From NCBI GenBank assembly GCA_026826555.1, contig JAKSZT010000116.1, forward strand, positions 62,001 to 126,000: 64,000 nt of DNA, read 5' to 3'. Of the stretch, positions 10,906 through 24,869 are shown in pieces. The notes under the pieces were generated by a model. It searched no databases. It was not told the origin of the DNA and worked only from the letters and a program-made list of their open reading frames with translations. Within the stretch, counting starts at the first letter, position 1. The number at the start of each line of letters is the position of its first letter. Made by a program: the position numbers and the translations under genes. This DNA comes from Tolypeutes matacus (Eukaryota > Chordata > Mammalia > Cingulata > Chlamyphoridae).

Positions 10906-12720
10906 CTAGGGACACAGGGTTGGAGAGCTACACAGTTCCCAAATGGCAGTGTGATGCTGCTGCCAGGGAATTCACCTGTAAACTGTGGGTGTCCCACTTT
11001 AGGCAGGAATGTGTACTGGTAAGACATAGGAGGAAGTGCTCTTGGTCAGCAAGACCTGCAAGACAGGGAGTGAGCAAGGGGAGTCACATGGTTTGGGGAC
11101 TAGTGTGAAATCATAGATGTCCCAGTATGATGTACCTGCCACAGGAAGGTGTTTGCCAGGTGTTCAGGGTGAGATAAAAGCATGGGACCTGAGGTCTGGT
11201 GCACAGAGGAGCCAGGGCATAGAGAGGAGACTACCTGCTCCTGCTTCTTTTGCCATTCCCTCCTTCCCTTGGACTCCAGCATTGACCCTCTGAGGAGGCT
11301 GATCTTACTGTACCCCTCCTGCTTTACAGGCACAGACTTATGTCTCCTGCTTCCAGTTCTATATTCACCTTCTCCAATCTTGGGGAAGCTAAAGAAAGAG
11401 CAATGCCAAGATGAAAACTGTTGGTGACAGGAAGGAAGTGTCAAAATTCACATTACAACATTGGCTACAGCAATAACATCACCAGAATGAGCAACATTAG
11501 GACAGTGACCCTAATGAATAGTACAGAAATCCCAGAAAGATCTGCGATATAGAGCTGAAAAGAATAGAAGTGAAGTTATGAGAGAGGGCACTGTGTACAG
11601 AAAACCTCACAGGGTGCCAAAGCCAGATATTTATCAGACTAATTAAATATTAAATATTCAACAGATTTTAAACAGTGTTGAAATGATGCAGACTTCTTCA
11701 ATCCCAGAAGAGAACGGAAGGCCTGGATGGGAAGGAGCTGATGAACAACTGAAGCAGCTGGAATGTAACACATGTTCACTGCAGTTCCCCCAATCCAGAG
11801 AGGGAGTGTCCTTTTTTGGAACCAAACTCTCAAAGCCCCAATGAAAACCATCATCATAGGTTCTGGATCCACAAAGGAGGACAGGGAGAAAGCCTTGCTC
11901 AGCACTGACAGCCTCAGTTAGTGATGTGAGTCACCCTGTCTGGTCTTCACCGGGGAGTAAGCAGCAGGAAGTCTGTCTTCTCCTGTGGGGTTAACAGACC
12001 TCTAACTGGACATGTGTAGAGAGCAGTGTGGCCTCACAAGGTTGCATCCATGCTCCTCAGGCTCCTTGCTCACTCTTACTGAGGGTGGCCTCCACCCATC
12101 CAGGCAGCATGTGAGGGTTCCCAGGGGAGAAAGCAGTTTCCCTTTGTGGGTGACTGTATTAGCAAAGGTTGAGGGGAAGTGCCCCCCTCCAGTAATGTTG
12201 CAGGTACAAATCACTATCATCAAATCAAACACTTTGTATGATTTCATTGTGTACTATTTTCATAATTTCTTTTAAATTATAACCAAATTATCCATGCAAA
12301 CAGTATAAAAAGAATTTATGTCTGTTATGGCAAACAGTAAAATTCCTTCTCTAGCCTCAATCCCCATTCCTCCTTCTTCAGAATTATCTGCATTGGCAGA
12401 TTCTTTTGGGTACATATTTCCGTTTTTAAATACATGCATTCAGTTTCATTCATCCCATAGCTTATCACATATGAGAAAAATATTGAAGTACAGTGTAAAA
12501 ATATAATTAAATTTTCTCACTTCTTAAAATACTTGAGATTAGTTGTATGTCATCTAATTATGAAAGGATCATTTCTGATTTGAAATAATAAAGAAAATTG
12601 GAGTTAAGTAGAAAGTAGGTGACTGTAGTTCAGTGGCTGTTAAACCAGAATCCTAAACAGAATCAGGTGAAGAAACTGAAAAAATATAAATGGTTGGGGT
12701 GCCTTAAAAGAAAATACTAC
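10906..12720. repeat. Block B of U3, left of L1-1
   Basis: Homologous to block B of U1. It ends at the L1-1 target sequence aaaagaaaatactac. No coding support. Confidence 0.55.
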
Positions 12721-13381
12721 AGGAGAGAAGCAAGATAGCATTGGTTTAGGAGGATACTCACTGAAGAGCTCTCTGGGAATGGCCGATTGTGGGCAGTGTC
12801 CTGCCCAAGGATCTAGCTGTCGGCACAGGGAGTGATAAGCTTGGGTCACCTAGCAGTGGGAAGATCTATGGCATGGAGTGTTCCGTGGAGATTCTTGAGT
12901 TTTGAGCCTGCCTGTGGTGGTTAATACAGACGGCTGAGCCCCACCCACAGGGACAATGGCTGGTTTCAACCATGAATCTTGCAACCGAGATTCATGTTCC
13001 CGGTTTGAGGCAGCATACTCTGAGGGAGAGAGGGCTCTGACAGAAGATGTAGAGGGGTTTAAATTCTGTGGATTTGGCTGCCTAGACCCCCTCATAGCTT
13101 TGGGGATCAGATAAGCTGGCTTGAAACAGTGCCAGGCTGAGGGGAGAAGTGAATCTGCTGAGAAAACCTGATTTACCCAGCAGGATTTTGACACTGAGGC
13201 CTGTCCCAAGAGGGACAAGGTCAGCTAATTTTATCACTTTGCCCTGACAAGCATCAAAGCTTCATTCCCCTGGGGATGTCAGAAAGTGGGAAGGGCTTGA
13301 TTAGTTTCCACGAGCCTATTTAGGCTCCCCTCAGTGAATGGGGTGATCTAGCAGAGAACGCCTTTGGGTCCCTTATATCAC

Positions 13382-13415
<34 letters not shown>

Positions 13416-14328
13416 AGGAGATAGTCACTTTTAAAAATGAATTCATGTTCTTAATTTAGCTTAATACTGAAAATCTGGCTCAAAACCTGCAGATAGAACC
13501 CGGAAGGGAAATTGAAAAACACAATCAGGCTGAGAGGATCTGCAAGGACCCTAGAAGGAACACTTTGTCCTTAGCTTTGTTTGACTGCTTGCTGGTGTGG
13601 TTCTTTGATTTTTCTCTGTTTATTTGTTGTCTCTTGCTTTTCTTTCTTCTTTCCTCCCCTCTTTCTGTTTTCCTTCATTTTTAAAAAAATTAAGTGCTGC
13701 TAGCTTACCTCTTCTTTTCTTTTCTTCTTCTTCAGTGATTTCCCATTCTCTGTTTATATTGATATTGTATCCCAAGCTATCTCTTATCCTTCTTTCATTT
13801 CTCTGCCTTCCGCTTTCTGTTGTGGTTCTTAGACACTTCACTTTTTCTTTAGGCCACAAAGTAAAGGTTACAATTTCTATTCTATCTATTTTGTTTTCAT
13901 CTTATTTTATTAATATTAGCTTTGTCCTTTTAGACCTTTCTTTACTTTTTCTCTCCCTCCTCATCATTCTAGCCTTCTAAATCATTATATGTACATTCTT
14001 CTAATTGGTTCCCCAGGCCATTGTAGGTACTCCACGTTGTTTTCATGTTACAGTACACTCCCTACCCAAGTTAAATATTCATTTCATTAAGTCCTATTTG
14101 GCCTCACTTCTAACTTTTATCAATAGTACTATTATCCTTCTTCCTTTCTAATATCTTTCAATCCCTCTGATACTAATTTTTTGCCTTCAAGGTAACATAG
14201 AAAGAAGCAAGGAAACAAAATAAGAAGAAAAAGTGTCAAAGAGGAAACTTACACACACAGAACCATCAACTAAATACAACTGGAGAGGAGAGGGAGAAGC
14301 TAATCAACTGAATAAACCCAGCAAGATA

Positions 14329-15300
14329 AAATGATGACTAGAGGGCAACAAAATATTACATACCACACTGAGAAACAGGAAGACATGGACCACTCCAATG
14401 AACAAAATAAAGCCAAGAATATATGCAGAACATCAAACAACTAATCAAAGACACACAAACAAATATCATGAAAAATTAATAAAGTGAAGAAGGCATTAAT
14501 TATATAAAGAAGACACTGGGAGAACACACTGAAGACATTGTAAACATACACAAATAGATAACAGATATGATAGTGATCAATAGCAAAATCCAAGAAATCA
14601 AAAGGATGCTGGATGCACATAACAGCAGATTTGAACAGGCAGAATAAAGAATTAGTGATGTGGAAGACAATATAGCTGAAATCAAACAGATAGTAGAACA
14701 GATAGACAAAAATATATAAAAAATCCAACAGGGACTCAAGGATTTAACTGACAACACAAAACACACAAATATTATGGGCATTCCAGATGGAGAAGAGATG
14801 GGAAAGGGAACAGAAGGAGTGTTGAAGGAAATAATGTTTGAAAACCTCCCAACCCTATTGAGAGAGATGGAAGTGCAGTTTCAAGAAGCAAAGCGCACCC
14901 CAAACAGTATAAATCCCAACAGGCCAACTCAAGACATATACTTGTCAAAATGTCCAATGCTCAAGACAAAGATAAAACACTCAATGCAGCAAGAGAAAAG
15001 AGAACCATCACATATAAGGGATGCACAGTAAGATTAAGTGATGATTTCCCATCTGAAAACATGGAGCAAAGAAGACAGTGGTATGACATAGTCAAAGTAC
15101 TAAAAGAAAAAAAAATTCCAGCCACGAATTCTGTATCCAGCAAAACTGACACTCAAAAATGATGGAGAGTTCAAAATAGTCACAGATAAACAGAAATTAA
15201 GAGAGTATGTCAATAAGAAATTGGCACTTCAAGAAATAGTAAAGGAAATTCTACAAGTTGAAAGGAAAAATCAAGAGTTAAGAGAGTTTAAAAACAACTA
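14329..15300 (+). pseudogene. L1 ORF1 remnant in L1-1
   Basis: Remnant of the L1 RNA-binding chaperone (ORF1p), which coats L1 RNA as a trimer. The start region MMTRGQQ is at 14332. A coiled-coil-like stretch follows but carries stops and frameshifts. From 14774 to 15031 the frame MGIPDGEEMGKG corresponds to the start of the RRM domain and includes PNRPTQDIYLSK; the C-terminal domain continues in another frame near 14950-15162. Broken in at least three places and non-functional. Confidence 0.85.
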
Positions 15301-15329
15301 AAAAGACAAAAACAGAAAGAAAACAACAT

Positions 15330-17328
15330 ATAACATACATTAATCCAAAGAAAATGTGGCTGAAGTGAGACATTCATTGTGAGTAATAACACTGAATGTT
15401 AATGGATTAAATTCACCAGTCAAGAGACACAGATTCGCAGAATGGATAAAGAAATATGATCCAGCTCTATGCCATCTACAAGAAACACACTTTCGAGCCA
15501 GGGATTCAAGGAAGCAGAAAGAAAGTGACTGGAAAACAATTTTACAAGCTAACAATAGCCATAAAAGGGCAGGAACAGGTATTCTAATATCAGACAAAAT
15601 AGACATTAAATACAAAACTATTGTAAGAAACAAAAATGGACAGTATATATTAGTAAATGGGGTAATCTCTCAAAAAGAGGGAACAATCATAAACATTTAC
15701 ACACCTAATCAGGGTGCATGAAATTCATGATGCAAACTCTGGAAAAGCTAAGTGGAGAAATAAATGCCTCTAAAATTATATTAGGGGACTTTATACACCA
15801 TTATCATTAGACAGAATAGCTAGACAGAGAATCAACAAAGAAACAAAGACTCTCAACAATACATTAGAGGACCTGGACTTAATAGACATATACAGAACAA
15901 TATACCCAAATAAATCAGGATTTACATTCTTCTCGAGTGGACATGGAACATACTCCAAGACAGACCACATGCTAGGCCACAGAAAAACTCTCAATGAATT
16001 CAGAAAATTTAGATTATGCAAAGTAATTTTTCTGATGACAATGGAATTATATTGGAAATCAATAAGATCCAGAGAAAGAGGATACGCACAAGGATATGGA
16101 AGTTAAACAACACACAATTAGACAAACAGTGGGTCAAGGAGGAAATCTCAAAAGAAATAAGTAACTACCTTGAAACTAATGAAAATGACAACACAACATA
16201 TCATAACCTATGGGATGCAGAAAAAGTGGTCCTGAGAGGGAAGTTCATAGTCATAAATACATATATTAAAAAAGAAGAAAAAGCTAAAATGGAAGACCTA
16301 ACTGCACACTTGGAGGAACTGGAAAAACAACAAAAAACTAAACCTAAAGGAAGTAGGAAAAAGGAAATTACAAAGATTAGAGTAGAAGTAAATGAAATAG
16401 AGAATAAGAAAGCACTACATAAAAATAAACAGAACCAGAAGGTGGTTCTTCAAGAATGTCAATAAAATTGACAAACCCTTAGCCAGACTAACAAAGAAAA
16501 AGAGAGAACAGATGCAAATAAACATAAAAAGGAACGAGCAAGGGGATATCACTACTGACCCCACAGAAATAAAGAGCATCATAAGGGGATACTTTGAAAA
16601 ATTATATGCCAATAAGAATGAAAATTTAAAGGAAATGGGCAAGTTACTAGAAACTCACAAACAGCCTACATTGATGAAAGGAGGAATTGATGAACTCAAC
16701 AGTCCAACTACAGTAAAGAGATAGACTCATTCATCAAAAACCTCCCAATTAAGAAGAACCCAGGACCAGATGGCTTCAGAGTTGAATTGTACCAAACATT
16801 CCAGAATGAGCTAATGGCATTTCTACTTAAGCTCTTCCAAAGAATAGAAATAGAAGAAAAATTGCCTAACTCATACAAGGCCAACACTACCCTAATATCA
16901 AAACCAAAGGTACCACTAGAAAGGAAAATTACAGACCAATTTCTCTAATGAATCTTGATGTTAAAATCCTCAACAAAATACTTGCTAATTGCATTCAAGA
17001 ACATATCAAAAGGATTATACACCATGACCAAGTGGGTTTCATCCCAGGTATGCAAGGATGGTTCAATTTATGAAAATCAATCAATGAAACACCACATAAA
17101 AAAAATGAAAGAAAAAAAACACATGATCATTTCTATAGATGCAGAAAAACATTTGACAAAATACAGCACTCCTTCCTGATAAAAACACTGCAACAAATAG
17201 GAATAGAAGGAAATTTTCTGAATATTATAAAGGATATATATGAAAAACCCAAAGCTAACTCATCTTCAATGGTGAAATTCTAAAAGCCTTCTATCTGAGA
17301 TTGGGAACAAGACAAGGATTCCCACTAT
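15330..17328 (+). pseudogene. L1 ORF2 remnant in L1-1, truncated inside reverse transcriptase
   Basis: Remnant of the L1 endonuclease/reverse transcriptase. The endonuclease region (15390-15990) is more complete than in L1-2 and contains the uninterrupted version of the site where L1-2 has a SINE. The linker is readable at 16016-16465 (WDAEKV, RGKFIVINTYIKKEE). The reverse transcriptase begins near 16740 (NPGPDG-like) and reaches about 17328 (RQGFPLS-like), just before the expected FADD catalytic motif. The rest of RT and the cysteine-rich C-terminus are deleted. Many stops are present. Confidence 0.85.
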
Positions 17329-18730
17329 CTTGTAATTAAAACTTAGCCTACTCTTATGGGGTGCCTATGTGTTGCTGCCTGGGAGCCTCCTTGTTGCTCA
17401 AATGTGGCCTCTCTAAGGCAAACTCAGGAGATGAATGCATTACCTTCCCCCCAACGTGGGACATGACTCCTGGGGATGAAGTTCCCTGGCAATGAGGGAT
17501 TAATACCATGTGTCAACTGGCAACATGATTGGAAAAAGACCTTGAATAAAGGGGGGAAAGTTAAAGAGAAATGAGTTCATGTGCTAAGAGACTTCAAAGA
17601 GAGTCTGAAGTTCATCCCAGAGGTAACGCTTATGCACACCTCAGTAGGAGGTCATAGAACACCAAAGTGGATATCACCCCACACAGAGGGGCTCCTGAGG
17701 GCTCAGGAGACACCCAGGTCCTATATAAGTGGGGATAGCCACAGAGATTGATGCCTTATTAGTGGGCTCTACTTTGGAATCTCTGCTCCTGAGAGTGACA
17801 GAGTTGGACTCAAATAAGTCCTCCCTGCATATGGTCCATCAGTCTCTTCTATTCAAACCTATATGTGATGCTGGAGTTTTTAGGTGTACTTCCAGAGACT
17901 GGAGCCTCTGGCCTACCTATGCACCAGGTGTGCATGGAATCTCAGTGGAGCTGCAAGTCCTACCCTACAGCTCAATGGACTCATCCAAGTCACCTGGTGA
18001 GGAGATGATGTTGGACAGTGGCCATCCTAGGAAATGGAGAGGGCCTGCAGCTGCAGGCAGGATAATCCCTTCCATGGTATCAATGGGATATAATCCCTCT
18101 CTCACTTGGAGGTGTAGTGGACATCACTATCCCATTCCCCCCAGAATTGGGGGAAGAGCTATGGACTAGAGTGTATTTAATCATATTCTGTTGTAGACAT
18201 ATTGTGATTCAAGCAATGGGAGAATTTATAACAGTGAGGTGGAGCCGGTGGCCACTGGACACTTTTGGGGCACGGAGGCGAAGGGCAATTGAAATACAGG
18301 GAGTTTTTTGGGGCTTAGGGGTTTTCCTGAGTGGCATTGCAGTGACGAATGTAGGCCACATTACATCAGCATATACTATGCATAACAGTGTGGGAGAGAG
18401 TCTTGTCTAAAATGTGAACTGTGGTCTATGCTTGGTGGCAAGGCCCCAGGATGTGTATATCCAATGTGGGTGGTTGCCACACTGATGAAGTATGTTTGTG
18501 TGGAATGTTGAGATTGGTGTGGGATGTGGGGAACTTAGGAATCCCTGTAATTTCTGTGAAATATTTAGGTAATCTAAGCACCTTTTAAAATATTTATATA
18601 TGTAAAGAAATAACATTTATGTAAGCTAATGCACATATATGTATATATATTTTTATATAATTTTACAAATATTAGTATGTATTGTGAATAATTTGATTTT
18701 TACCCATAATAAAAAAAGAAAAAAAAAAAG

Positions 18731-18856
18731 AAAGAGAATGCTGCAATAATGGACAGCATTATTTTTGAAATGCTTACTCAGAATGTAATGCAATGAAGAA
18801 CCAGTGAAAACAACCAGGATATTTTTAAATAATTGGAAAGCCCATCTTTACATAAA
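18731..18856. repeat. Block B of U3, right of L1-1
   Basis: Continues block B after the L1, starting with the second copy of the target site. Confidence 0.6.
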
Positions 18857-20263
<1,407 letters not shown>

Positions 20264-20385
20264 CATAGTTTGTGCTGTAGCAAAAGCAGTGCCTAGAGGG
20301 AAATTTATAGCATTGAATGCATTCATTAGAAAAGAGGAAAGATCCAATATCAATCATCTATGTGTCCAATTTGGGAAGTGCAACA
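20264..20385 (+). mobile_element. Old L1 ORF2 fragment, U3
   Basis: Reads VAKAVPRGKFIALNAFIRKE; same fragment and position as in U1. Confidence 0.7.
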
Positions 20386-20828
20386 ATGTCTCCTTTTTAT
20401 TTGTTCTATCATTCATGTCTATTTATGCTTCAAATTAACATCACATCCAGTTTGGTGACTTCATAATTAGGAAATGGGAAAGTGATATAGTACTTGATTA
20501 ATGATGGGGACAAAACAACACCCCATAAATCAACCCTGGAACATTCAGGCTTCTGAAGGATAAGAAAGGTGCAGCTTCCAAAGATGCATGTGTAAGGTGG
20601 CCCCAGAACAAAGGCCAAAATCACAACCCAGGAAATCCTGAACACTTTGCTTTGGACTGACTATTTTTATTCAATTTTTTTCCTTCTATTTATTTGGATG
20701 AGATGCACTATTTAATATTCTTTAAACTTTACCAGGGAAACTATATCACTTTTGCTTGCTTTCCAAAATCCACACTTATTATTCATTATTGACTTTCCAG
20801 TTAATGGATTTTAAAACATTTTATATCC
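20386..20828. repeat. Spacer of U3
   Basis: Homologous to 4191-4630 in U1. Nothing coding. Confidence 0.5.
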
Positions 20829-21404
20829 TGTATTAGTCAGCCAAAGGGGTGCTGATGCAAAATACCAGAAATATCTTGGTCTTTATAAAGGGTATTTATT
20901 TGGGGTAGAAGCTTCCAGTTACCAGGCCATAAAGCATAAATTTCTTAACCAAAGTCTGTTACCATGTCTTGGAGCAAGACAGCTGCCCACATTTGCCAGG
21001 GTTCAGGTTTATTGTGTTCCTCTCTTCCCAGAGCTCTGTTTATCCCTGAGCTCAGCTCCTCTGTTTCCTCCTGAAGGTCAGCTGTAGACTATGAGTCTCT
21101 CTAAGCTTTGCCTTTCTCCACAAGGCCTGCTGTGAACTGTCAGGTGAATGGCTTGTCTCTTTTCCCTGGGACCTCCTGGTCCTTGCTCATCAGAACTCCA
21201 TCAAAAACTACTCAAATTCTGTCCATTGACATGTCTTTTTATGTTTGAGAGCCCACCCACTAATGGGCGGGGCTCATTCACACTTCGGACTGTGGCCCAG
21301 TCAACGCCCTTATCATAACTTAATCATGCCCAGAGTAACAGATCAGTTTACAAGCATCATCCCATAAACATTATTGGAATTCCTAATGATATCAGACTGC
21401 TACA
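20829..21404 (-). mobile_element. LTR family E, U3, with TATCC TSD
   Basis: TG to CA element with TATCC on both sides, at the same site as in U1. Solo LTR. Confidence 0.75.
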
Positions 21405-22045
21405 TATCCAGTTACCCATCTTATGGTGTATATTATTTTATGGTGTATTTGAATATTTTATTGATGTCCTAGGCCACATATATCATTATTACTTTACCAA
21501 TTCAATAGTCATTTAGGTACATGAATTTAATTAGCAGATATTGTTCTTCAATCCATCCTGAATCTTGCACCTTCTGAGAATATTTTTTCTCCCTGAAGAA
21601 TATTCTTCTACATTTCTTTTAAAGTGAGTTGCTTCTAGCAAACTATATTAGTTTTTACTCATGTATAAAAGTATTTATTTCACTTCTACCTGAAGCATTG
21701 AGATGAATTAAATCTCAGGCCAAATATGATCTCCACTGCTTTTGAGAACACACTTAGGGTCAAAATTCTCCATACTGTTGTAAATGTAATCACTTTTTTA
21801 GAGAAGAAATTAGGGGCTTTCAGTTTTACAGTCTGCTTCCTGCCACCCCACCCCCCCAGGCAAAATCTGTGTGCTGTGGCTCTGGGGATGGGAATGAATG
21901 CACAGCTATGAGTTGCACACCTGATTTTGGAGCTAAGATTTGGTGGAGAAAGCACAGTATATTGAGTTCTTCTTAGGACTTTTCTAGGGATAAGTGCAAT
22001 GGTGGTCAGCACCCCATTTTGCTCAATGATTGCCACACACAAAGT
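21405..22045. repeat. Block F of U3
   Basis: AT-rich duplicated block. The minus-strand frame 21686-22042 is not conserved in the other units. Confidence 0.5.
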
Positions 22046-22775
22046 ACAGTCTCTGCTCAGGAGTTCCCATTTCTCCCAGACTTAGGAGACCCATCCTGAT
22101 CCCTGTGCCCTGGGTTAATGTTGACATTTGAGTTTTGTGTGGACCCCAGAGAGTATGTTCTTACTAACCTATTGCTGTGTGTGTAAGCCTTTTGAATGTA
22201 GGACATTTTGATTAGATTCAGAGAAGGAAACTTTTGATTAGGGCACTTTTTGTTAGAATGCTTTAGTTTAGTTAAGGGCCTCTGATTAGTTTTCAGGAAC
22301 CAGGATTTACCCCAGTCATTGTGCTGAAGTCCTACATACATGGCACACACAGAAAAGAGTGCTGCCATGTTTACTCTGAGATGTGGGAGAGGGATCCAGG
22401 ATCTCCTACAGCTATTGAGAGACACAGAAACCCTGAGAGGCTGAGAGGGAGGCCACAGGCTGTAGTCATGGAGCAGCTTGAAGCTGAAGACATCCAGGCC
22501 AGAGGAGAAGGGAGAGGTGTGAGCAATTGTGTCTTATGAGCCACTGCTGGGCTCTAGGAGAAAATGAGTTTGGAGGAGAAGGTAGAGAGACAGGAAGGCC
22601 CAGCATTTTGCCTTGGCAGGAATCCTGCAGCAGATGAGCCTTGCTAAGACAGCATTTTAGATGATTTGATTTGGATATTTTCACAGCCTTAGAACTGTAA
22701 TCTTCAAGTCTAATTCCAATAAAAGCCAACCTATTTCTGGTGTTTCGCATTGGCAGCTCCGGGGAAACTCAAACA
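22046..22775 (+). mobile_element. MaLR-like LTR family A, U4
   Basis: Same family; the 3' end reads tggtgtttcgcattggcagc then gaaactcaaaca. A short deletion removes part of the AATAAA region. Confidence 0.45.
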
Positions 22776-24389
22776 ACCAAGGACACAGATTTGGAGAGCT
22801 GCCCTGTTCCCAAACAACAGTGTGATGCTGCTGCTCAGTGATTTCACCTGTAAACTGTGGGTATCCCTCCTGGGTCTCAGGTACAGAATCAGGTCTCCTG
22901 CTTCCCGTTCTACAATCACCTTCTCCAAATTTGGGGCAGCTAAAGAAAGAGCAATGCCAAGATGATACATGTTGGTGTCAGGAAGGAAATGTCAAAATTC
23001 ACATTACAGCATTGAGCTCACCAATAACACCACCAGAATGAGAAACATTAGATAAGTGACCCTAATAAATAGGACAGGAATCCCAGAAAGTCCTGGGATC
23101 TAGGGCTTACAAAAATAGAAGTGAGGTTGTGAGAGAGTGCAATGTTTGCAGAAAACCTCAGATGGTGCAGATGCCAGATATTATCAGATTAATTAAATAT
23201 TTAATTTTCAACACATTTTTAATGCTGTTGAAAATGATGCAGACCTATTCAGTCCCAGAAGAGAATGGAAGGGTTGGATGGGAAGAAGCTGATGTACACC
23301 TGAAGAAGCTGGAATATAACACATGTTCACTGCAGTTCCCCCAAACCAGAGAGGGAACCACACTCTCAGAACCCCAATGAAAACCATCATCATAGGTTCT
23401 GGATCTGCAAAGGAGTATAGGGAAAAAGCCCTGCTCAGCACTCAAAGCCTCATTTAGTGATGTGAGTCACTCTAGCAGGTCGAAACTGGGGAGTAAGCAG
23501 CAGGTCTGTCTTCTCCTGTGGTGCAAACAGCTCTCTAACTGGACATGTGAAGAGAGCAGTGTGGTCTTCACATGGTCGCACCGATGTTCCTCATGCTCTG
23601 TGCTCACTTCTGCTGAGGGAGGCTTCCACCTATCCAGACAGTGGTGCTATTCAGTGGTGCTGAAGGGAGTACTATTCCTTTATGGGCATCTATATTTGCA
23701 AAGTTTGAGGGGAAGTGCCCCCACATCCACTAATGTTGCGGATACACATCACTACCTTCAAATCAACCATTTTGTATGATTTCATTGTGTACTATTTTCA
23801 TAATTTCTTTTAAATTATAACCAAATTATCCGTGAAAAGAGTATAAAAATAATTTATGTTTGTTATGTCAAACAGTCAAGTTGCTTCTCTAGCCTCAACC
23901 CCCATTCCTCCTTCCACAAAATTATCAGCATTGGCAGATTCTTTTTGGGTACACATTTATGTTTGTAAATACATGTCTTTTCTAGTTTCATCCATCCCAC
24001 AGCCTATCACATATGAGAAAAATATTGGAGTACAACTTAAGAATATAAATAATTTTTTTAACTTCTTAAAATACTTGAGATTAGAAGTATATCTCCTAAT
24101 TTTGAAAGGATCATTTCTGATTTAAAATAATGAGGAAAATTTGAGTTAAGTAGAAATCAGGCCACTGTAGTTCAGTGGCTCTTAAACTTGAATCCACATC
24201 GGAAACAGGTGAAGAAACTGAAAAAATATAACTAGTTGGGGTGCCTTAGAAGAAAATGCTACAATAATGGGCAACATTATTTTTTAAATGGTCATTTTTT
24301 AAATGCATACCCAGATTGTAATGGATTGAAGAACCAGTGAAAACAACCAGGATAATTTGAAATAAGTGGAAAGCCCATCTTTACATAAA
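22776..24389. repeat. Block B of U4
   Basis: Shorter than in U1: several hundred bases are missing around 22860, where the segment equivalent to U1 650-960 is deleted. The uninterrupted L1 target word agaaaatgctaca is at about 24252. No coding support. Confidence 0.55.
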
Positions 24390-24446
24390 CTAAAAGAAAT
24401 CTCGAGTTCTGATGCATAAATTAGTGGTAACAAATTGAACACAGAT

Positions 24447-24833
24447 TGTTGTAATTCACCTTGGAGGTAGACGGTGCCAGGAATGATCCAAAGAAAGCTT
24501 GGGATCAGGGGACCTCACTCCATGTGTAATGGAGGCAAATTTATTTAGGCTAAAGCTGCTTTTTATACTACAAAGCTGATAACAAAATTAGGGCATTCTT
24601 GACTAGTTCCTCAGCTTGGTACGTGAGAGTGCAGCTTGTTTCTGTATATCCAATCTTTCTTGGGAATTCAGACCATAACATCTAAATGGTGTGTTCATTC
24701 CACTCTGCCTCCTCCTACTGATGTTTGCAATATGCAGTGTCCTTGGAGACATTTACTAATGTTTCTCGGCCAGTAAACATGTTATTTAAATGCTTAACCC
24801 TTTATGTTCTGGCTCTCAGCATCTTTTCCAACA
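24447..24833 (-). mobile_element. 3' LTR of ERV-a
   Basis: On the minus strand it starts TGTTGGAAAAGATGC and ends AATTACAACA (TG to CA, 387 bp), preceded by a purine-rich tract with aaaaggggaaat. Near-equivalent LTRs are at 35453-35843 and 42490-42878. The outer flank lies in the zinc-finger tail (acaga). Confidence 0.82.
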
Positions 24834-24869
24834 ATTTCCCCTTTTATCTTTTTTTTGTCCAGGGTGACT

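Larger units (their letters stand above)
12721..18730 (+). mobile_element. L1-1, long L1 element with internal deletion
   Basis: Non-LTR retrotransposon in forward orientation: 5' UTR-like region 12721 to about 14328, ORF1 remnant 14329-15300, ORF2 remnant 15330-17328, then an abrupt jump into the distal 3' UTR, ending in an A-rich tail at about 18711-18730. The flanks aaagaaaatactac (left) and aaagagaatgctgc (18731-18744, right) are a diverged target-site duplication. Compared with L1-2, about 3.06 kb is missing at 17328/17329. A run of 31 A lies at 13383-13413 in the 5' UTR. Multiple stops make it inactive. Confidence 0.9.

Noticed and set aside
13620..13980. Opposing open frames of about 80-118 codons near the L1-1 5' end
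   Set aside because: Pyrimidine-rich L1 5' UTR; the homologous region of L1-2 does not keep the frames.
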